Part shown: positions 1 through 8,992 of the stretch, piece by piece | Numbering within the stretch: position 1 is the stretch's first letter | Layout: each line of letters starts with the position of its first letter | Assembly: GCF_004346195.1 (NCBI RefSeq) | Contig: NZ_SMAK01000002.1 | Span: 124,001 to 188,000 of the forward strand | Origin: Tepidamorphus gemmatus | Lineage (GTDB): Bacteria > Pseudomonadota > Alphaproteobacteria > Rhizobiales > Tepidamorphaceae | Length of the DNA: 64,000 nucleotides | Direction: 5' to 3' | The notes under the pieces: model-generated | What the model saw: the letters and a program-made list of their open reading frames with translations, nothing else | Database searches by the model: none | Told to the model about the DNA's origin: nothing | Made by a program: the position numbers and the translations under genes

Positions 1-1326
1 TTTCCCGGATTCCGCCGCATCGGCGAGCGCCCGCACGATCGGTGAATCGTTGGAGGTGCGGTACAGCGTCTGCTTGATCGCCACGACATCGGGGTCGGCG
101 GCCGCCTGCCTGAGGAACTGCAATACGACGTCGAAGGACTCGTAGGGGTGGTGGACGATCAGCTCCTTTTGCCGGATGGCCGCAAAGCAGTCACCGCCGT
201 GATCGCGGATCCGCTCCGGAAACCGCGGGGCATAGGGCGGGAACCGCATCTTCGGCCGATCGACCGAGACGAGCTGCGAGAAGTCGGAGAGCGCCAGGAA
301 CCCGTCGATGACCTGCACCTCGTCGTCCGAGACACCCAGCTCATCAGCTACGAAGGAGCGCAGCTGCGGGGGCATCGAGGCGGCGAGCTCCAGCCTGATC
401 ACCGACCCGCGCCGCCGGCGCTTGAGCGCTGTCTCGAAGAAGCGGACGAGATCCTCGGCCTCCTCCTCCACTTCGATGTCGCTGTCGCGCACTACCCGGA
501 AGGCACCACCGCCGCGCACCTTGTAGCCGGGAAACAGTCGGCCGATGAACAGCTCCACGACACTTTCCAGACGCATGAAGCGCAAGGCGGGTTCGCCACC
601 CTGCCCCACGGTGCCGGTCTCCGGCAGCGGCACGAAGCGCTCGATCTTGTTCGGCATGCGGACCAGCGCCCGCATCACCTTGGCGTCCTCGGGGCGCACC
701 AGTTCGAGCGCGACAGTGAAGCCGAGATTGGGAATGAACGGGAACGGATGCGCGGGATCGACCGCGAGCGGTGTCAGCACCGGGAAGACATGCTCGAGAA
801 AGTACTGGTCTAGCCAGTCCTTGTCCGCTGCCGTCACATCCGCCGGTTCGACCAGTATGATGCCGGCTCCGGCCAGCTCCGCCAGGAGCGTGGCAAGGCT
901 CTTCTGCTGGTCGATGGTCAGCTTGCGCACCGCTTCGGCGATCCGGGCCAGCTGCTGGCGCGGCGACAGACCGTCCTGGCTCGGCGTCGTGATCTCAGCG
1001 CGCTCCTGCCCCTTGAGGCCGGCCACGCGCACCATGAAGAATTCGTCCAGGTTGTTGGCTGAGATCGACAGGAAGCGCAGTCTTTCCAGCAGGGGATGAT
1101 CGACGTTGTCGGCCTCTTCGAGGACGCGCCTGTTGAAACCGAGCCAGGATAGCTCGCGGTTCACGAAGCGGTCGGGTGCGTGCATCCACTGCTCGAAGGC
1201 GTCCTCTGCCTGCGGATCAGCAGCCGCCACACCGGCCTCCTCGGACGCCATTGAAGCGCCGCGTTCATCGCGAGCGCGCCGTACCGCCGTTGCCTTCTTG
1301 CTGCTCGGCGCCGCCGTCTGATCCAT
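1..1326 (-). CDS. ppk1: Polyphosphate kinase 1, N-terminal part (runs off window)
   Basis: Reversibly polymerises the gamma-phosphate of ATP into inorganic polyphosphate. 442 codons are visible from the ATG at 1326 to the left edge. The N-terminal domain motif [19 protein letters not shown] lies at about residues 53-71, and the kinase-domain signatures [16 protein letters not shown] and [17 protein letters not shown] are near the visible end. The autophosphorylated histidine of the family lies further on, outside the window. The first ~50 residues are a low-complexity Ala/Glu-rich extension. The gene follows hda by 50 bp on the same strand, so it is probably the last gene of the Hda-PerM operon. 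No frameshift in the visible part. Confidence 0.97.
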   Translation of the reverse strand, partial: MDQTAAPSSKKATAVRRARDERGASMASEEAGVAAADPQAEDAFEQWMHAPDRFVNRELSWLGFNRRVLEEADNVDHPLLERLRFLSISANNLDEFFMVRVAGLKGQERAEITTPSQDGLSPRQQLARIAEAVRKLTIDQQKSLATLLAELAGAGIILVEPADVTAADKDWLDQYFLEHVFPVLTPLAVDPAHPFPFIPNLGFTVALELVRPEDAKVMRALVRMPNKIERFVPLPETGTVGQGGEPALRFMRLESVVELFIGRLFPGYKVRGGGAFRVVRDSDIEVEEEAEDLVRFFETALKRRRRGSVIRLELAASMPPQLRSFVADELGVSDDEVQVIDGFLALSDFSQLVSVDRPKMRFPPYAPRFPERIRDHGGDCFAAIRQKELIVHHPYESFDVVLQFLRQAAADPDVVAIKQTLYRTSNDSPIVRALADAAESGK

Positions 1327-1376
1327 CGTCCGCTCCTCCGACTCGCGACCAGCATATGCGACGACTGTTACAGAAT

Positions 1377-2090
1377 TCAGTCTGTCGCCGGCTCGCCCGG
1401 GGATGTTTCTGCGACCGGCAACGGCCGGCACGCCGCCAGGACGCGCGCGGCAAGGGCACGCGTCACCGGCTTGCCCTCGGCCATTGCCAGCCGGTCGGCC
1501 TGGTCGACGAATGATTGCATGGCTTCGAAGCTCCGCTCCAGTCTCGGCAGCACGTAGTCGACCACGCCCCGCTCGATCGCGATCTGCCGATCGGCGAACA
1601 ACTTGACGATCAGGGCCGCGAGCAGGTCCTCGTCCGGGGCCTGCATCACCACCGCCGGCAGACGCCGCAGCCGCGACAGCAGATCGGGGATCGTGACCCG
1701 CCAGAACCCCGGCGCCGACCGGGCCGTCAACAGCACGTCGACGCCGCGACGCTCCGCAGCATTGAGCAGATGGAACAGCGCCCGCTCGTCGACACCCGCC
1801 CCGCAATCCTCCACCGCGACGGCGCTGACGTCGTCGAGCCCGTCGACGACGTTTTCCGGCAAGGCGTCGGCCGCAAAGCGGCGCGCACCCGACCGGCGGC
1901 GCCAGACCTCGACGAGGTGCGACTTGCCGCTGCCGGTCGGTCCGATCAGCAGCAGACCGCCATCGGGCCACTCCGGCCATCCGTCGATTGCCGACACCGC
2001 CGCGACATTGGCCGCTCCGACCAGGAAGTCCTCCCGGCCGAGTGCCGCGCGGAAGGGAAACGCGAGCGGAAGCTGCCGGGCTGCGCTCAT
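1377..2090 (-). CDS. hda: Hda/DnaA-family AAA protein (regulatory inactivation of DnaA)
   Basis: A 237-residue DnaA-like ATPase without the C-terminal DNA-binding domain of DnaA, as in Hda, which works with the beta clamp to convert DnaA-ATP to DnaA-ADP. The N-terminus has a clamp-binding-like QLPLAF motif at residues 6-11, as in Hda. A Walker A motif ([10 protein letters not shown]) lies near residue 50, and a degenerate Walker B-like segment (VAVEDCGAG) follows. The ATG at 2090 overlaps the stop of the permease gene (ATGA), which fixes the start; the longer open frame upstream lies over that gene. Its place between perM and ppk1 supports Hda rather than DnaA. Confidence 0.92.
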   Translation of the reverse strand: MSAARQLPLAFPFRAALGREDFLVGAANVAAVSAIDGWPEWPDGGLLLIGPTGSGKSHLVEVWRRRSGARRFAADALPENVVDGLDDVSAVAVEDCGAGVDERALFHLLNAAERRGVDVLLTARSAPGFWRVTIPDLLSRLRRLPAVVMQAPDEDLLAALIVKLFADRQIAIERGVVDYVLPRLERSFEAMQSFVDQADRLAMAEGKPVTRALAARVLAACRPLPVAETSPGEPATD

Positions 2091-3190
2091 GCCACCGGCT
2101 TGCCGGAATCGCCGCCCGTCCCGGTGTAGTAGCTGCTGAGCAGGTACTGGCGGACGGCAAAGCGGCTGAGCACGCCGACGATGGCCGCCAGCGGCACGGC
2201 GAGCAGCATGCCGACGAACCCCATCAGGTATCCGAACGCGAACAGCGCGAAGATCAGCCAGACGGGGTGCAGCCCGACATGCTCGCCGACGAGCTTGGGC
2301 TGCAGCACATTGCCTTCCAGGGCCTGGCCCGTGATGAAGATGCCGATCACGATGCCGATCATCAACCAGTCCGGCCAGAACTGCGCGAGCGCCACGCCAA
2401 CCGCCACGAGGAAGCCGAGAATCGTGCCCACGAACGGAATGAAGCTGATCAAGCCCGCACCGAGCCCGATCAGCAGTCCGAAGTTGAGGCCGACGAGGGT
2501 CAGACCGATGGCATAGAACAGCCCGAGGATGAGGCACAACAGCGCCTGCCCGCGCACGAAGCCGGCCAAAGCGTCGTCGACCTGCCGCGCGAGAGCCCGG
2601 ATCGTCGCAGCATGCTGGCGCGGGAGCCAGGAATCGATGCGGGCGACCATCCGATCCCAGTCGTTCAGGAGATAGAACGCCACCACCGGCGTTACCACCA
2701 GCAACGACAGGAAGTTGACGAGCGCGAGCCCGCCGGAGACGACCGACTGGGCGACGCCGGCAAGCCAGCTCGCGGCCTGCCCGACCAGCTCCCCAACCGA
2801 GAAGCTGGTCGACCCGCCGGCCTCGCCCGTTCCCAGCATGTCGCGCAGCCAGCCAAGCTGGGCGCTCTGACTGGCCTTCAGGAACAGTTCCTGGAGCCGC
2901 GCGATATTGGCCGGCAGGCTCTGCGCGAACAGTGCGATCTGCTGGCCGAGGAGCGGCGCCAGCGCGGCGATCGCAACGATGAACACGACGGCGAACAGGA
3001 ACAGGATCAAAAGGCTCGCGACCAGACGCCCGAGCCCGAGCCGCTCCAGACGATCGGCCAGGGGGTCCAGCGCATACGCAAGCGCCATTCCGGCCACAAA
3101 GGGCAGAAGGATCGGCCGCAGCACGACCAGTATCAGGATGAGGACGGCGAGCGCCGCCATCCAGAACCCCATCTGCCGCTGCAGGCTCAT
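2087..3190 (-). CDS. AI-2E family transporter (PerM-like permease)
   Basis: A 367-residue polytopic inner-membrane protein of the AI-2E/PerM exporter family. Paired hydrophobic helices open the protein (residues 8-38), a large soluble loop follows, and a hydrophobic block runs from about 200 to 345. The family signature region ([17 protein letters not shown] ... [16 protein letters not shown]) is present. Substrates in the family are varied (AI-2, Na+/H+, auxin), so none is assigned. The start overlaps the stop of the upstream CDP-alcohol transferase and the stop overlaps the hda start, so the three genes look translationally coupled. Confidence 0.9.
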   Translation of the reverse strand: MSLQRQMGFWMAALAVLILILVVLRPILLPFVAGMALAYALDPLADRLERLGLGRLVASLLILFLFAVVFIVAIAALAPLLGQQIALFAQSLPANIARLQELFLKASQSAQLGWLRDMLGTGEAGGSTSFSVGELVGQAASWLAGVAQSVVSGGLALVNFLSLLVVTPVVAFYLLNDWDRMVARIDSWLPRQHAATIRALARQVDDALAGFVRGQALLCLILGLFYAIGLTLVGLNFGLLIGLGAGLISFIPFVGTILGFLVAVGVALAQFWPDWLMIGIVIGIFITGQALEGNVLQPKLVGEHVGLHPVWLIFALFAFGYLMGFVGMLLAVPLAAIVGVLSRFAVRQYLLSSYYTGTGGDSGKPVA

Positions 3191-3759
3191 TGCTGTCCGC
3201 CCCTTTGGTGGATCCGCTCGGTGGTCTGGCCGCCGGCCATGTGCCGTATCCAGTTGACAAGATAGGCTGCGGCCGAAACGACGGTCAGCAACCCGACCAG
3301 CGCCACCAGCGCCGCCCGGATATGTGCCAGATCGAGCTGAAAGCCAAGATCGGCGAGAACCGTCGCGGCGAGCAGGATCTGCCCCGTCGTGTTGGCCTTG
3401 CTCACCATCAGCGGTGCCATTGCAACGGGCTTTTCCAGCATCCAGGACAGCAGCACGCCACAGACGATGAACAGATCGCGACTGACGACCAGGAACACCA
3501 GCCAGACCGGCAGCGCGCCCAGGATGCCGAGCGCCACGAAGATGCTCACCAGGAGCGCCTTGTCGGCAAGCGGATCGAGATAGGCCCCGAGATCCGTCAC
3601 CCAGCCGTAGCGTTTGGCCAGAAACCCGTCCACGGCATCCGAAAGCCCTGCCACGGCGAACAGCCAGAACGCGACGAGGATTTCGCCCGTCACGATCAGA
3701 TAGACCACGGCAGGCACGAGCAGCAGGCGCAGGATCGTGATCAGATTGGGGATGTTCAA
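3187..3759 (-). CDS. CDP-alcohol phosphatidyltransferase family protein (PgsA-like)
   Basis: An integral membrane enzyme of the family that joins a CDP-activated lipid to an alcohol; closest in look to phosphatidylglycerophosphate synthase. The metal-binding signature is complete in its acidic residues: D-A-V-D-G-F-L-A-K-R, then G-A-Y-L-D-P-L-A-D. The usual Ala-Arg of the motif is Ala-Lys-Arg here. I chose the TTG at 3759 because the protein then begins NIPNLITILR, the usual family N-terminus, at 190 residues. An ATG at 3867 would add 36 residues lying mostly over the upstream gene's end. Several TM helices follow. Middle of the DUF2066-PerM-Hda operon. Confidence 0.85.
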   Translation of the reverse strand: MNIPNLITILRLLLVPAVVYLIVTGEILVAFWLFAVAGLSDAVDGFLAKRYGWVTDLGAYLDPLADKALLVSIFVALGILGALPVWLVFLVVSRDLFIVCGVLLSWMLEKPVAMAPLMVSKANTTGQILLAATVLADLGFQLDLAHIRAALVALVGLLTVVSAAAYLVNWIRHMAGGQTTERIHQRGGQQ

Positions 3760-3841
3760 CGACGCACCGCTGTTCCCGCCGACATCCCGGAGCGAATGAA
3801 ACCGCACGAACTCGATGGCTGCCGGAGCGATACGCCCGGGC

Positions 3842-4933
3842 TCAATAGGACTGCAACAGCCATGCATTGCCCGCCTGAAAAAGGTCCAGCCCGTCCTCGG
3901 CGAGTCGACGCGGCAGGTCGTCGAGCCGACCCGAATACCACAATACCACGTTGGCGGCGGAGGCCTCCATGCCTTCGACCGCCAGACCGGTGACCCATTT
4001 CGAGCGTTCCAGCCGCTGCCTCAGCTGCGTCCACCCGTCGGGTCCGGCGAACAATACCCGTACCGGCATGCTCGAGTCGATGCCGATGGTGACGCCTGCG
4101 CGTCGGGCGATGGCGGCCTTCCAGCGGCCCGACAGCGCCGCCGCCACCCGGCCGGCCGCGCCGGCGAATCCGCCGTCACCTATCTCCATCGTCAGGTCGA
4201 TCGCGCCGGCCCCGTCCTCGCCTCTGAGACCGAGCAGCATTGCCGATGTCGAGGACTCGGTGTCCAGGCGGGCAACGACCACGCCCTGGGCGCGATAGCG
4301 GATGCGGAGCTCCTGCAGCGCGATGCGGTCGCCGGCAATGATCCGGTCGAGATCGGCCTGCCGGTCGTAACGCGAATTGCGTGGGAGGACGACCGGCGTC
4401 AGCCCCTCCTCCATTCCCGCCGCCCGCAGTGCCTGCGCCCAGACCTCGGCCGCCTCCCAGGCGCGCGGCACGCCATTCTCGAACAGGATCGGCACCAGCA
4501 GGATCAGTGGCGCGGGAACATCCGCCACGCCAAGTTGGTGTCGCGCGAGATATCCGCGCACCAGAAGCGGCGAGAAGAGGAGGTTCACCTCCGCCGCATA
4601 CCCCGTCCGCCCGATTGTCTCCGCCGCGATCTCGATCGTCGAGATCAGCTTTTCCGCCTCAACCGCATCGATATCGGCGGCGCGCTCGGTTTCCGCGCCG
4701 ACGGCAATCCGCCCGATTACCCTGGCCGCGCCGATCCGCGCGGCCTCGGCCATCGCTTCTGCCTTCGCAGCAACAGCGTCGGCTGCCGAGGCGCTGACGC
4801 GAAGGTTGCGTACCATGTAGGGATCGAACTCCGCGCGTGCCGAGCTCGCAGCGATCAGCGCCGAAACCCCCACGGCGAGGCTCAGGGCAATGGAGGCGAA
4901 GGTCGAATCGGCGCGGTGCATGGCGACTGGCAT
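3842..4933 (-). CDS. DUF2066 domain-containing exported protein
   Basis: A 363-residue protein with a signal peptide (hydrophobic core ASIALSLAVGVSALIAA, cleavage near SARA-EF at about residue 35), so it should be periplasmic or envelope-associated. The rest matches the DUF2066 family found beside CDP-alcohol transferase, PerM and Hda in many alphaproteobacteria; no biochemical function is known to me. A second ATG at 4921 gives a shorter signal peptide and is possible. Probably the first gene of the leftward operon. Immediately upstream lies transposase debris, so the native upstream neighbour has been displaced. Confidence 0.85.
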   Translation of the reverse strand: MPVAMHRADSTFASIALSLAVGVSALIAASSARAEFDPYMVRNLRVSASAADAVAAKAEAMAEAARIGAARVIGRIAVGAETERAADIDAVEAEKLISTIEIAAETIGRTGYAAEVNLLFSPLLVRGYLARHQLGVADVPAPLILLVPILFENGVPRAWEAAEVWAQALRAAGMEEGLTPVVLPRNSRYDRQADLDRIIAGDRIALQELRIRYRAQGVVVARLDTESSTSAMLLGLRGEDGAGAIDLTMEIGDGGFAGAAGRVAAALSGRWKAAIARRAGVTIGIDSSMPVRVLFAGPDGWTQLRQRLERSKWVTGLAVEGMEASAANVVLWYSGRLDDLPRRLAEDGLDLFQAGNAWLLQSY

Positions 4934-5063
4934 CGTGGCGACGCCACCGGGCGGCGCAAGTCCACCAGTTCCTGTCCGCGCTCAGACAGATTTGAGACGG
5001 GTTGAATGAGAGGAGGGGTTCTCCGAAGCTCGGGATGCTCAGGCTCGAGATACAGGAAACCCC

Positions 5064-5577
5064 ATGCAGGTTTTTGGCCTGCCCGGCGACATTATCAGAA
5101 TCGGCAAGCTTGCGTCGCGGATCGCGGCGAAGTCCCCAGATAACGAAGCCGCGATCCGCTGACGCCGCAGTCGCCCGCTGGCGGCAGGCGCTGGCCGACG
5201 AGCTGACCGCCGATCAGGCCGCCGAGGCGGTCGGCGTGCCGCATTCGACACTGTATCGCTGGCAAGAGCGGCCGGAACGGCGCTCAAGGCGCCCCAAGCG
5301 AACCCGGCCCAAGACGTGGATGCCGGCCCTCGTCGAAGCGGTCGAGAGCTTGCGCCTCGATCATCCGATGTGGGGCAAGGCCAAGCTCGGCCCGCCCCTG
5401 CGCCGCCAGGGCTTTGCGGTCTCCGACGCCACCGTCGGTCGCATCATCGCCCACCTGATCGCGCGCGGCCGGGTCGCCCCGGTGCCGACCCTGCGACGGC
5501 GCAAGGGTCGGGGCCCCCGTCAGTGGCGGCGCAAACACGCCCAGCGCCTGCCCAGGGGTCTCGACCGCAGGCGCTGA
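5064..5577 (+). pseudogene. Truncated, frameshifted integrase-type transposase
   Basis: Two reading frames together encode the N-terminal, DNA-binding part of an integrase-core (IS481-like) transposase. The first frame starts MQVFGLPGDIIR at 5064 and ends at a TGA at 5160-5162. A second frame continues with the HTH part (TADQAAEAVGVPHSTLYRWQ) and the second helical region (HPMWGKAKLGPPLRRQGFAVS, ending RRRKGRGPRQWRRK). It stops at 5577, just before the DDE catalytic domain, which is absent. The gene cannot be functional. It marks the junction between the core operon on the left and the catabolic module on the right. Confidence 0.7.
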
Positions 5578-6079
5578 GAACGGGCCGGCGCTGGGCCTGG
5601 TCCGAGGTTGCCCGGGCATGTGCGCCTCGTTCGGCATCGCCGCGAGCCCTGCAGCCGCGGCGTCGATCCGCTCGGTCGGGCGGGCGACCGGTTCGAGCAG
5701 CCCGCGGCCGGGATCCTGGGCGAGGTCCGGAACTCCAGCTTGGCGATCCTCGGCGACCTTCGCCGGGCGCGGCAGGTCGGCGATGTCCCCGGGCGCCGTA
5801 CGACCGGATACGCAGGGATGCGACGGCAGCGCGGTCACGGCCTCCGCAGGCCGCCTCACGAGCCGTTTCCGCATCCCGAATGCGACGGCACGGGCGGCCG
5901 GTCGGCGGTTTCCGGTTCGGCGAAGCGCGACACGTCCCGGCCCGAACCGCCGACGGCATTGCTGCTGGCCTGGCCCATCCACCCGATCGCGATGACGGGC
6001 GGATCATATCTCACCAGCCATCCAAGCGATTCAGGTTGTCACCGAAACGCATTGCGGCCCGGGGGACAACAGACCGCGG
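5578..6079. other. About 500 bp without a recognisable gene
   Basis: GC-rich sequence between the transposase remnant and the TRAP operon. Long open frames exist on both strands, but their translations are Arg/Pro/Ala-rich with no recognisable family, as expected of shadow frames. It may be further decayed mobile-element DNA. No promoter or repeat stands out. Confidence 0.5.
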
Positions 6080-7363
6080 CTACCTGCCGAACAGGAGGTC
6101 GGGCAGAAAGAGAACAAGGCCGGGCAGGAAGATCATAGCCAGCACGACCAGCGTCACCGCGATCAGCATGGGAACCGCTTCGCGGCTGTATTCCCCCAGC
6201 GGCACCTTGAGGATCGAGCAGACGGCATACATCGCCGCCCCGACCGGCGGCGTGAAGTTGCCGATGGTGGCCGCGATGATGAAGACCATGCCGAAATGCA
6301 CCGGGTCGCCGCCAAGCGACCGGATCAGCGGCAGGAAGATCGGCGTCAGCATGATGATCAGCACCGTCGCATCGATGAAGAACCCGGCCGCGATCACGGT
6401 CAGAACGATCAGGATCATCACCAGCTGCAAATTGTCGGTCAGCCCGATCATGGCATTGGCAATGGTCTCGGGAACGCGTTCGAACACGATGCCGTAGGAA
6501 AAGATCGCCGACAGGGCGATCAGGAACATCACCGACCCGATGTCGGTCAGGCTGCCCTCCAGCGCCTCGGCGGTGCTGCGCCGGTCAAGGCGGCGATGGA
6601 CAATGAAACCAAGGAATGCCGCATAGACCACAGCGAAGGCGCCGATCTCGGACGGCGTGAACACCCCCATCCGTAGCCCTACCAGCAGCAGCACCGGAAA
6701 CAGCAGCGCCAAGGCCCCGCCCCGCCAGGCGGCAAGGTGAGCGCGCAGCGGCATCCCCTCGCTGCGTTCGGGGACAAAGCCGCGGCGCAGCGCGACAAGC
6801 CAGATCGTCAGCGCAAGGCCGAGCCACAGCATGGCGGCCGGCACGAAACCGGCGGCGAACAGGCGCCCGATCGACACCTGTCCGATCGAACCGTAGAGGA
6901 TCATGCCGATGCCCGGCGGAATGATCGGGGTCAGGATCGCGCCGAAGGCGAGCACGGCGGCAGCGAAGGGGCGCGGCAGCCCCCGGCGGGACATCTCGTC
7001 GCCGAGCATCCGCGCCTGCATCGACGCATCCGCGATGGCCGAACCCGAAACCCCGCCCATCAGCGCCGACAGTGTGACTGACACCTGCGCAAGCCCGCCG
7101 CGCATCCGTCCGGTCAAGGCCGAGGCGACGTTCAGCAGGCGCTCGGATACGCCGGCACCGTTCATCAGGTTGCCGGCGAGGATGAACAGCGGGATCGCCA
7201 GAAGGGCGAAGTTCTGGGTCTGCGAAACGGTGACCTGGACCGGTATCGTCGACGGCAGTTCGGGGTGCTGGATGAAGAACACCGTGCCGGCCATGCCGAT
7301 GGCGAAGGCCAGCGGCATGCCCATCAGCATCAGCACGACGAAGGTGGCGACGACGAGGATCAT
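6080..7363 (-). CDS. dctM: TRAP transporter large permease subunit (DctM)
   Basis: A 427-residue, roughly 12-TM channel subunit of a tripartite ATP-independent periplasmic transporter, driving Na+-coupled uptake of an organic or sugar acid. The N-terminus (LMLMGMPLAFAIG) and internal segments (GGVSGSAIADAS, TPIIPPGIGMILYGS, FTPPVGAAMYAVCSI) are typical DctM signatures. It overlaps the DctQ gene by ATGA and is the last gene of the leftward operon SDR - Ldh2 - DctP - DctQ - DctM. The nature of the neighbouring dehydrogenases suggests a hydroxy- or sugar-acid substrate (inference). Confidence 0.96.
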   Translation of the reverse strand: MILVVATFVVLMLMGMPLAFAIGMAGTVFFIQHPELPSTIPVQVTVSQTQNFALLAIPLFILAGNLMNGAGVSERLLNVASALTGRMRGGLAQVSVTLSALMGGVSGSAIADASMQARMLGDEMSRRGLPRPFAAAVLAFGAILTPIIPPGIGMILYGSIGQVSIGRLFAAGFVPAAMLWLGLALTIWLVALRRGFVPERSEGMPLRAHLAAWRGGALALLFPVLLLVGLRMGVFTPSEIGAFAVVYAAFLGFIVHRRLDRRSTAEALEGSLTDIGSVMFLIALSAIFSYGIVFERVPETIANAMIGLTDNLQLVMILIVLTVIAAGFFIDATVLIIMLTPIFLPLIRSLGGDPVHFGMVFIIAATIGNFTPPVGAAMYAVCSILKVPLGEYSREAVPMLIAVTLVVLAMIFLPGLVLFLPDLLFGR

Positions 7364-7899
7364 CCCCGCCTACCTTCCGAAGGGTCGTCGGATCGGGCCT
7401 CGCGCAGCAGGGCCACGATCTTGGTTCCGGTGGTCAGAAGCAGCAGCGTGGCACCCACGGGCAGGCTCATCGTCACCCACGAATAGCTGATCCAGGGGAT
7501 GCCCTGGAAGCTGCGCGCGCTGGACAGGATCGCCAACCGGGTTCCCGCCCAAATGACGTAGATCAGGAAGAAGCAGATCAACACGAGGTTGACGAGCCTC
7601 AGCCAGCGCCGCGCCGGCGCCTCCAGCCGGCCCGCGATGACGTCGATGCTCAACAGCGAGTCGCGTCTCCAGGCCACGTCGGCGGCCAGAAACGCCGCCC
7701 AGGCGAAGAAGCAGGTGGCAAAGTCTGTGGTCCAGTTCAGGGGGTGGCGCACCATCCGCGCCACCCCGCCGACGAAGATCAGAACCGCCATCGCAACCAG
7801 AAGCACCGCGGCCAGCACGGCCTCGGTCCGTCCGAGGGCACGCAACACGGCGTCAAGGCGTCCTCGCCCTCGGGTCGTTGCGGCAGCCATCCGGGTCAT
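7360..7899 (-). CDS. dctQ: TRAP transporter small permease subunit (DctQ)
   Basis: A 179-residue protein with four TM helices and the DctQ pattern (the first helix VLAAVLLVAMAVLIFVGGVARM; then TTDFATCFFAWAAFLAADVAWRR split over helix 2). DctQ partners DctM in the membrane and is needed for uptake. It lies three bases from the dctP stop and overlaps dctM, consistent with one transcript. A second ATG nine bases downstream of the chosen start at 7899 is possible. Confidence 0.93.
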   Translation of the reverse strand: MTRMAAATTRGRGRLDAVLRALGRTEAVLAAVLLVAMAVLIFVGGVARMVRHPLNWTTDFATCFFAWAAFLAADVAWRRDSLLSIDVIAGRLEAPARRWLRLVNLVLICFFLIYVIWAGTRLAILSSARSFQGIPWISYSWVTMSLPVGATLLLLTTGTKIVALLREARSDDPSEGRRG

Positions 7900-7902
7900 C
7901 GG

Positions 7903-8889
7903 CTACCGGCTGGCCATCTCGGCGCGGACCTGTTCGACCGCCTCGGTCAGACCCAGCTTGGCATAGGCCGCCTTGCCCGCCTCGCGGAAGGCGTCCAGAT
8001 CGACATCCTCGACCACTTCCATGCCCATCTCCTGCACCGTGGCCTTGGCCTTGGCCGTCGCCTCGGCGATCACGGCCGAGGTTTCCTGACCGGCGGCGCG
8101 GCACTCCTCGACCAGGGCGGTCTGGTAGTCGGCCGGCAGCTTGTTGAACCAGGCCGAACTGACAACCTGGAAGTTGACCAGCAGTATGTGCTTGGTCTCG
8201 TTGGCATATTTCAGCACTTCGAACAGCTTGCCGGCGGTGATGTTGGGGTAGACCAGCTCCGCTCCGTCAATGGCGCGCTGCTGAAGCCCAGGATAGACTT
8301 CGCCAAAGGCCATCGCCACCGGCTCGGCCCCGAGAGCGCGGATCGATTCCTGCCAGATCGGCGCGGGAGGGGTGCGTATGCGCTGACCGGCCAGGTCGGC
8401 GGGGCTGCGGATCGGCTTCATGGTGAAGAAGTTGCGGAACCCCTGGACCCAGTCGAAGCAGACCACCTTGAGCCCGTGGTCATCGGCCAGTTCCTGCAGC
8501 CATTTCTGGATTGTCGGCAATTCGGTCAAGGCAAACACCTCGTCCATGCTCGACACGAAGTAGGGGCCGTTGATGATCGCGATCCCCGGCACGTAGTTGC
8601 CCAGCCGGGCGGAGTCGGTGTTTTGGCCGATGTTCGCGCCCTGCCGGATCTGCTCGATGATGTCCTCCTCGACGCCCAGCTGGGCGCTGTGGAACACTTC
8701 CATCTTCAGGCCGCCATTGGTGCGCTTGTTCACGCGTTCGGCCCAATTCAGGAAGCCCTGGTGGAAAGGTTCGGACGGGCCGAGAACGTGGTTGAAGCGC
8801 AGTGTGAATTCCTGCGCCGTGGCGGGCAGCGCGGCCGCCCACAGGGCGGTCGCCGCGAGGGCGGCGGTCACGGTTCTGGCCAGTGGCAT
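7903..8889 (-). CDS. dctP: TRAP transporter substrate-binding protein (DctP)
   Basis: A 328-residue periplasmic solute receptor delivering substrate to DctQM. The start is the ATG at 8889, which has a strong ribosome binding site (GGAGGAAGAC-ATG); the frame upstream of it is not part of the protein. The signal peptide is MPLARTVTAALAATALWAAALPATA cut into a hydrophobic core and the site ATA-QE. The family features are present: LRFNHVLGPSEPFHQG near the start and IRTPPAPIWQESIRALGAEP with the substrate-carboxylate-binding Arg region in the middle. A hairpin lies just upstream, in the gap to the dehydrogenase gene. Confidence 0.95.
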   Translation of the reverse strand: MPLARTVTAALAATALWAAALPATAQEFTLRFNHVLGPSEPFHQGFLNWAERVNKRTNGGLKMEVFHSAQLGVEEDIIEQIRQGANIGQNTDSARLGNYVPGIAIINGPYFVSSMDEVFALTELPTIQKWLQELADDHGLKVVCFDWVQGFRNFFTMKPIRSPADLAGQRIRTPPAPIWQESIRALGAEPVAMAFGEVYPGLQQRAIDGAELVYPNITAGKLFEVLKYANETKHILLVNFQVVSSAWFNKLPADYQTALVEECRAAGQETSAVIAEATAKAKATVQEMGMEVVEDVDLDAFREAGKAAYAKLGLTEAVEQVRAEMASR

Positions 8890-8935
8890 GTCTTCCTCCA
8901 TCGTTGCGTTGGATATTGTTGTGTCTGATCCGGTA

Positions 8936-8952
8936 CCGGTGCCCGGCACCGG
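8936..8952. other. Intercistronic hairpin upstream of dctP
   Basis: A perfect 7-bp inverted repeat (CCGGTGC / GCACCGG) with a 3-nt loop lies in the 103-bp gap between the Ldh2-type dehydrogenase and dctP. No T-run follows. Such hairpins often set segmental mRNA stability so that the binding protein is made in excess; that role is inferred. Confidence 0.4.
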
Positions 8953-8992
8953 CTTCGCAGGCTTTGCGCGCTTCTGTGTGACGCGCTTGTCT

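Noticed and set aside
1377-3260. 627-codon minus-strand frame read as a long Hda fusion
   Set aside because: Everything upstream of the ATG at 2090 overlaps the permease gene in another frame and has no domain.
1988-3265. Long plus-strand open frame (425 codons) opposite the perM gene
   Set aside because: Its translation is Glu/Gln/Arg-rich without any family and lies exactly over conserved minus-strand genes; typical GC-rich shadow frame.
3760-3867. Extended N-terminus of the CDP-alcohol transferase from the ATG at 3867
   Set aside because: It would overlap the upstream gene end and add residues not found in the family; the TTG at 3759 gives the usual N-terminus, although its binding site is weak.
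5578-6079. Possible genes on either strand in the gap after the transposase remnant
   Set aside because: Only Arg/Pro/Ala-rich frames without ribosome binding sites or homology; left as non-coding.
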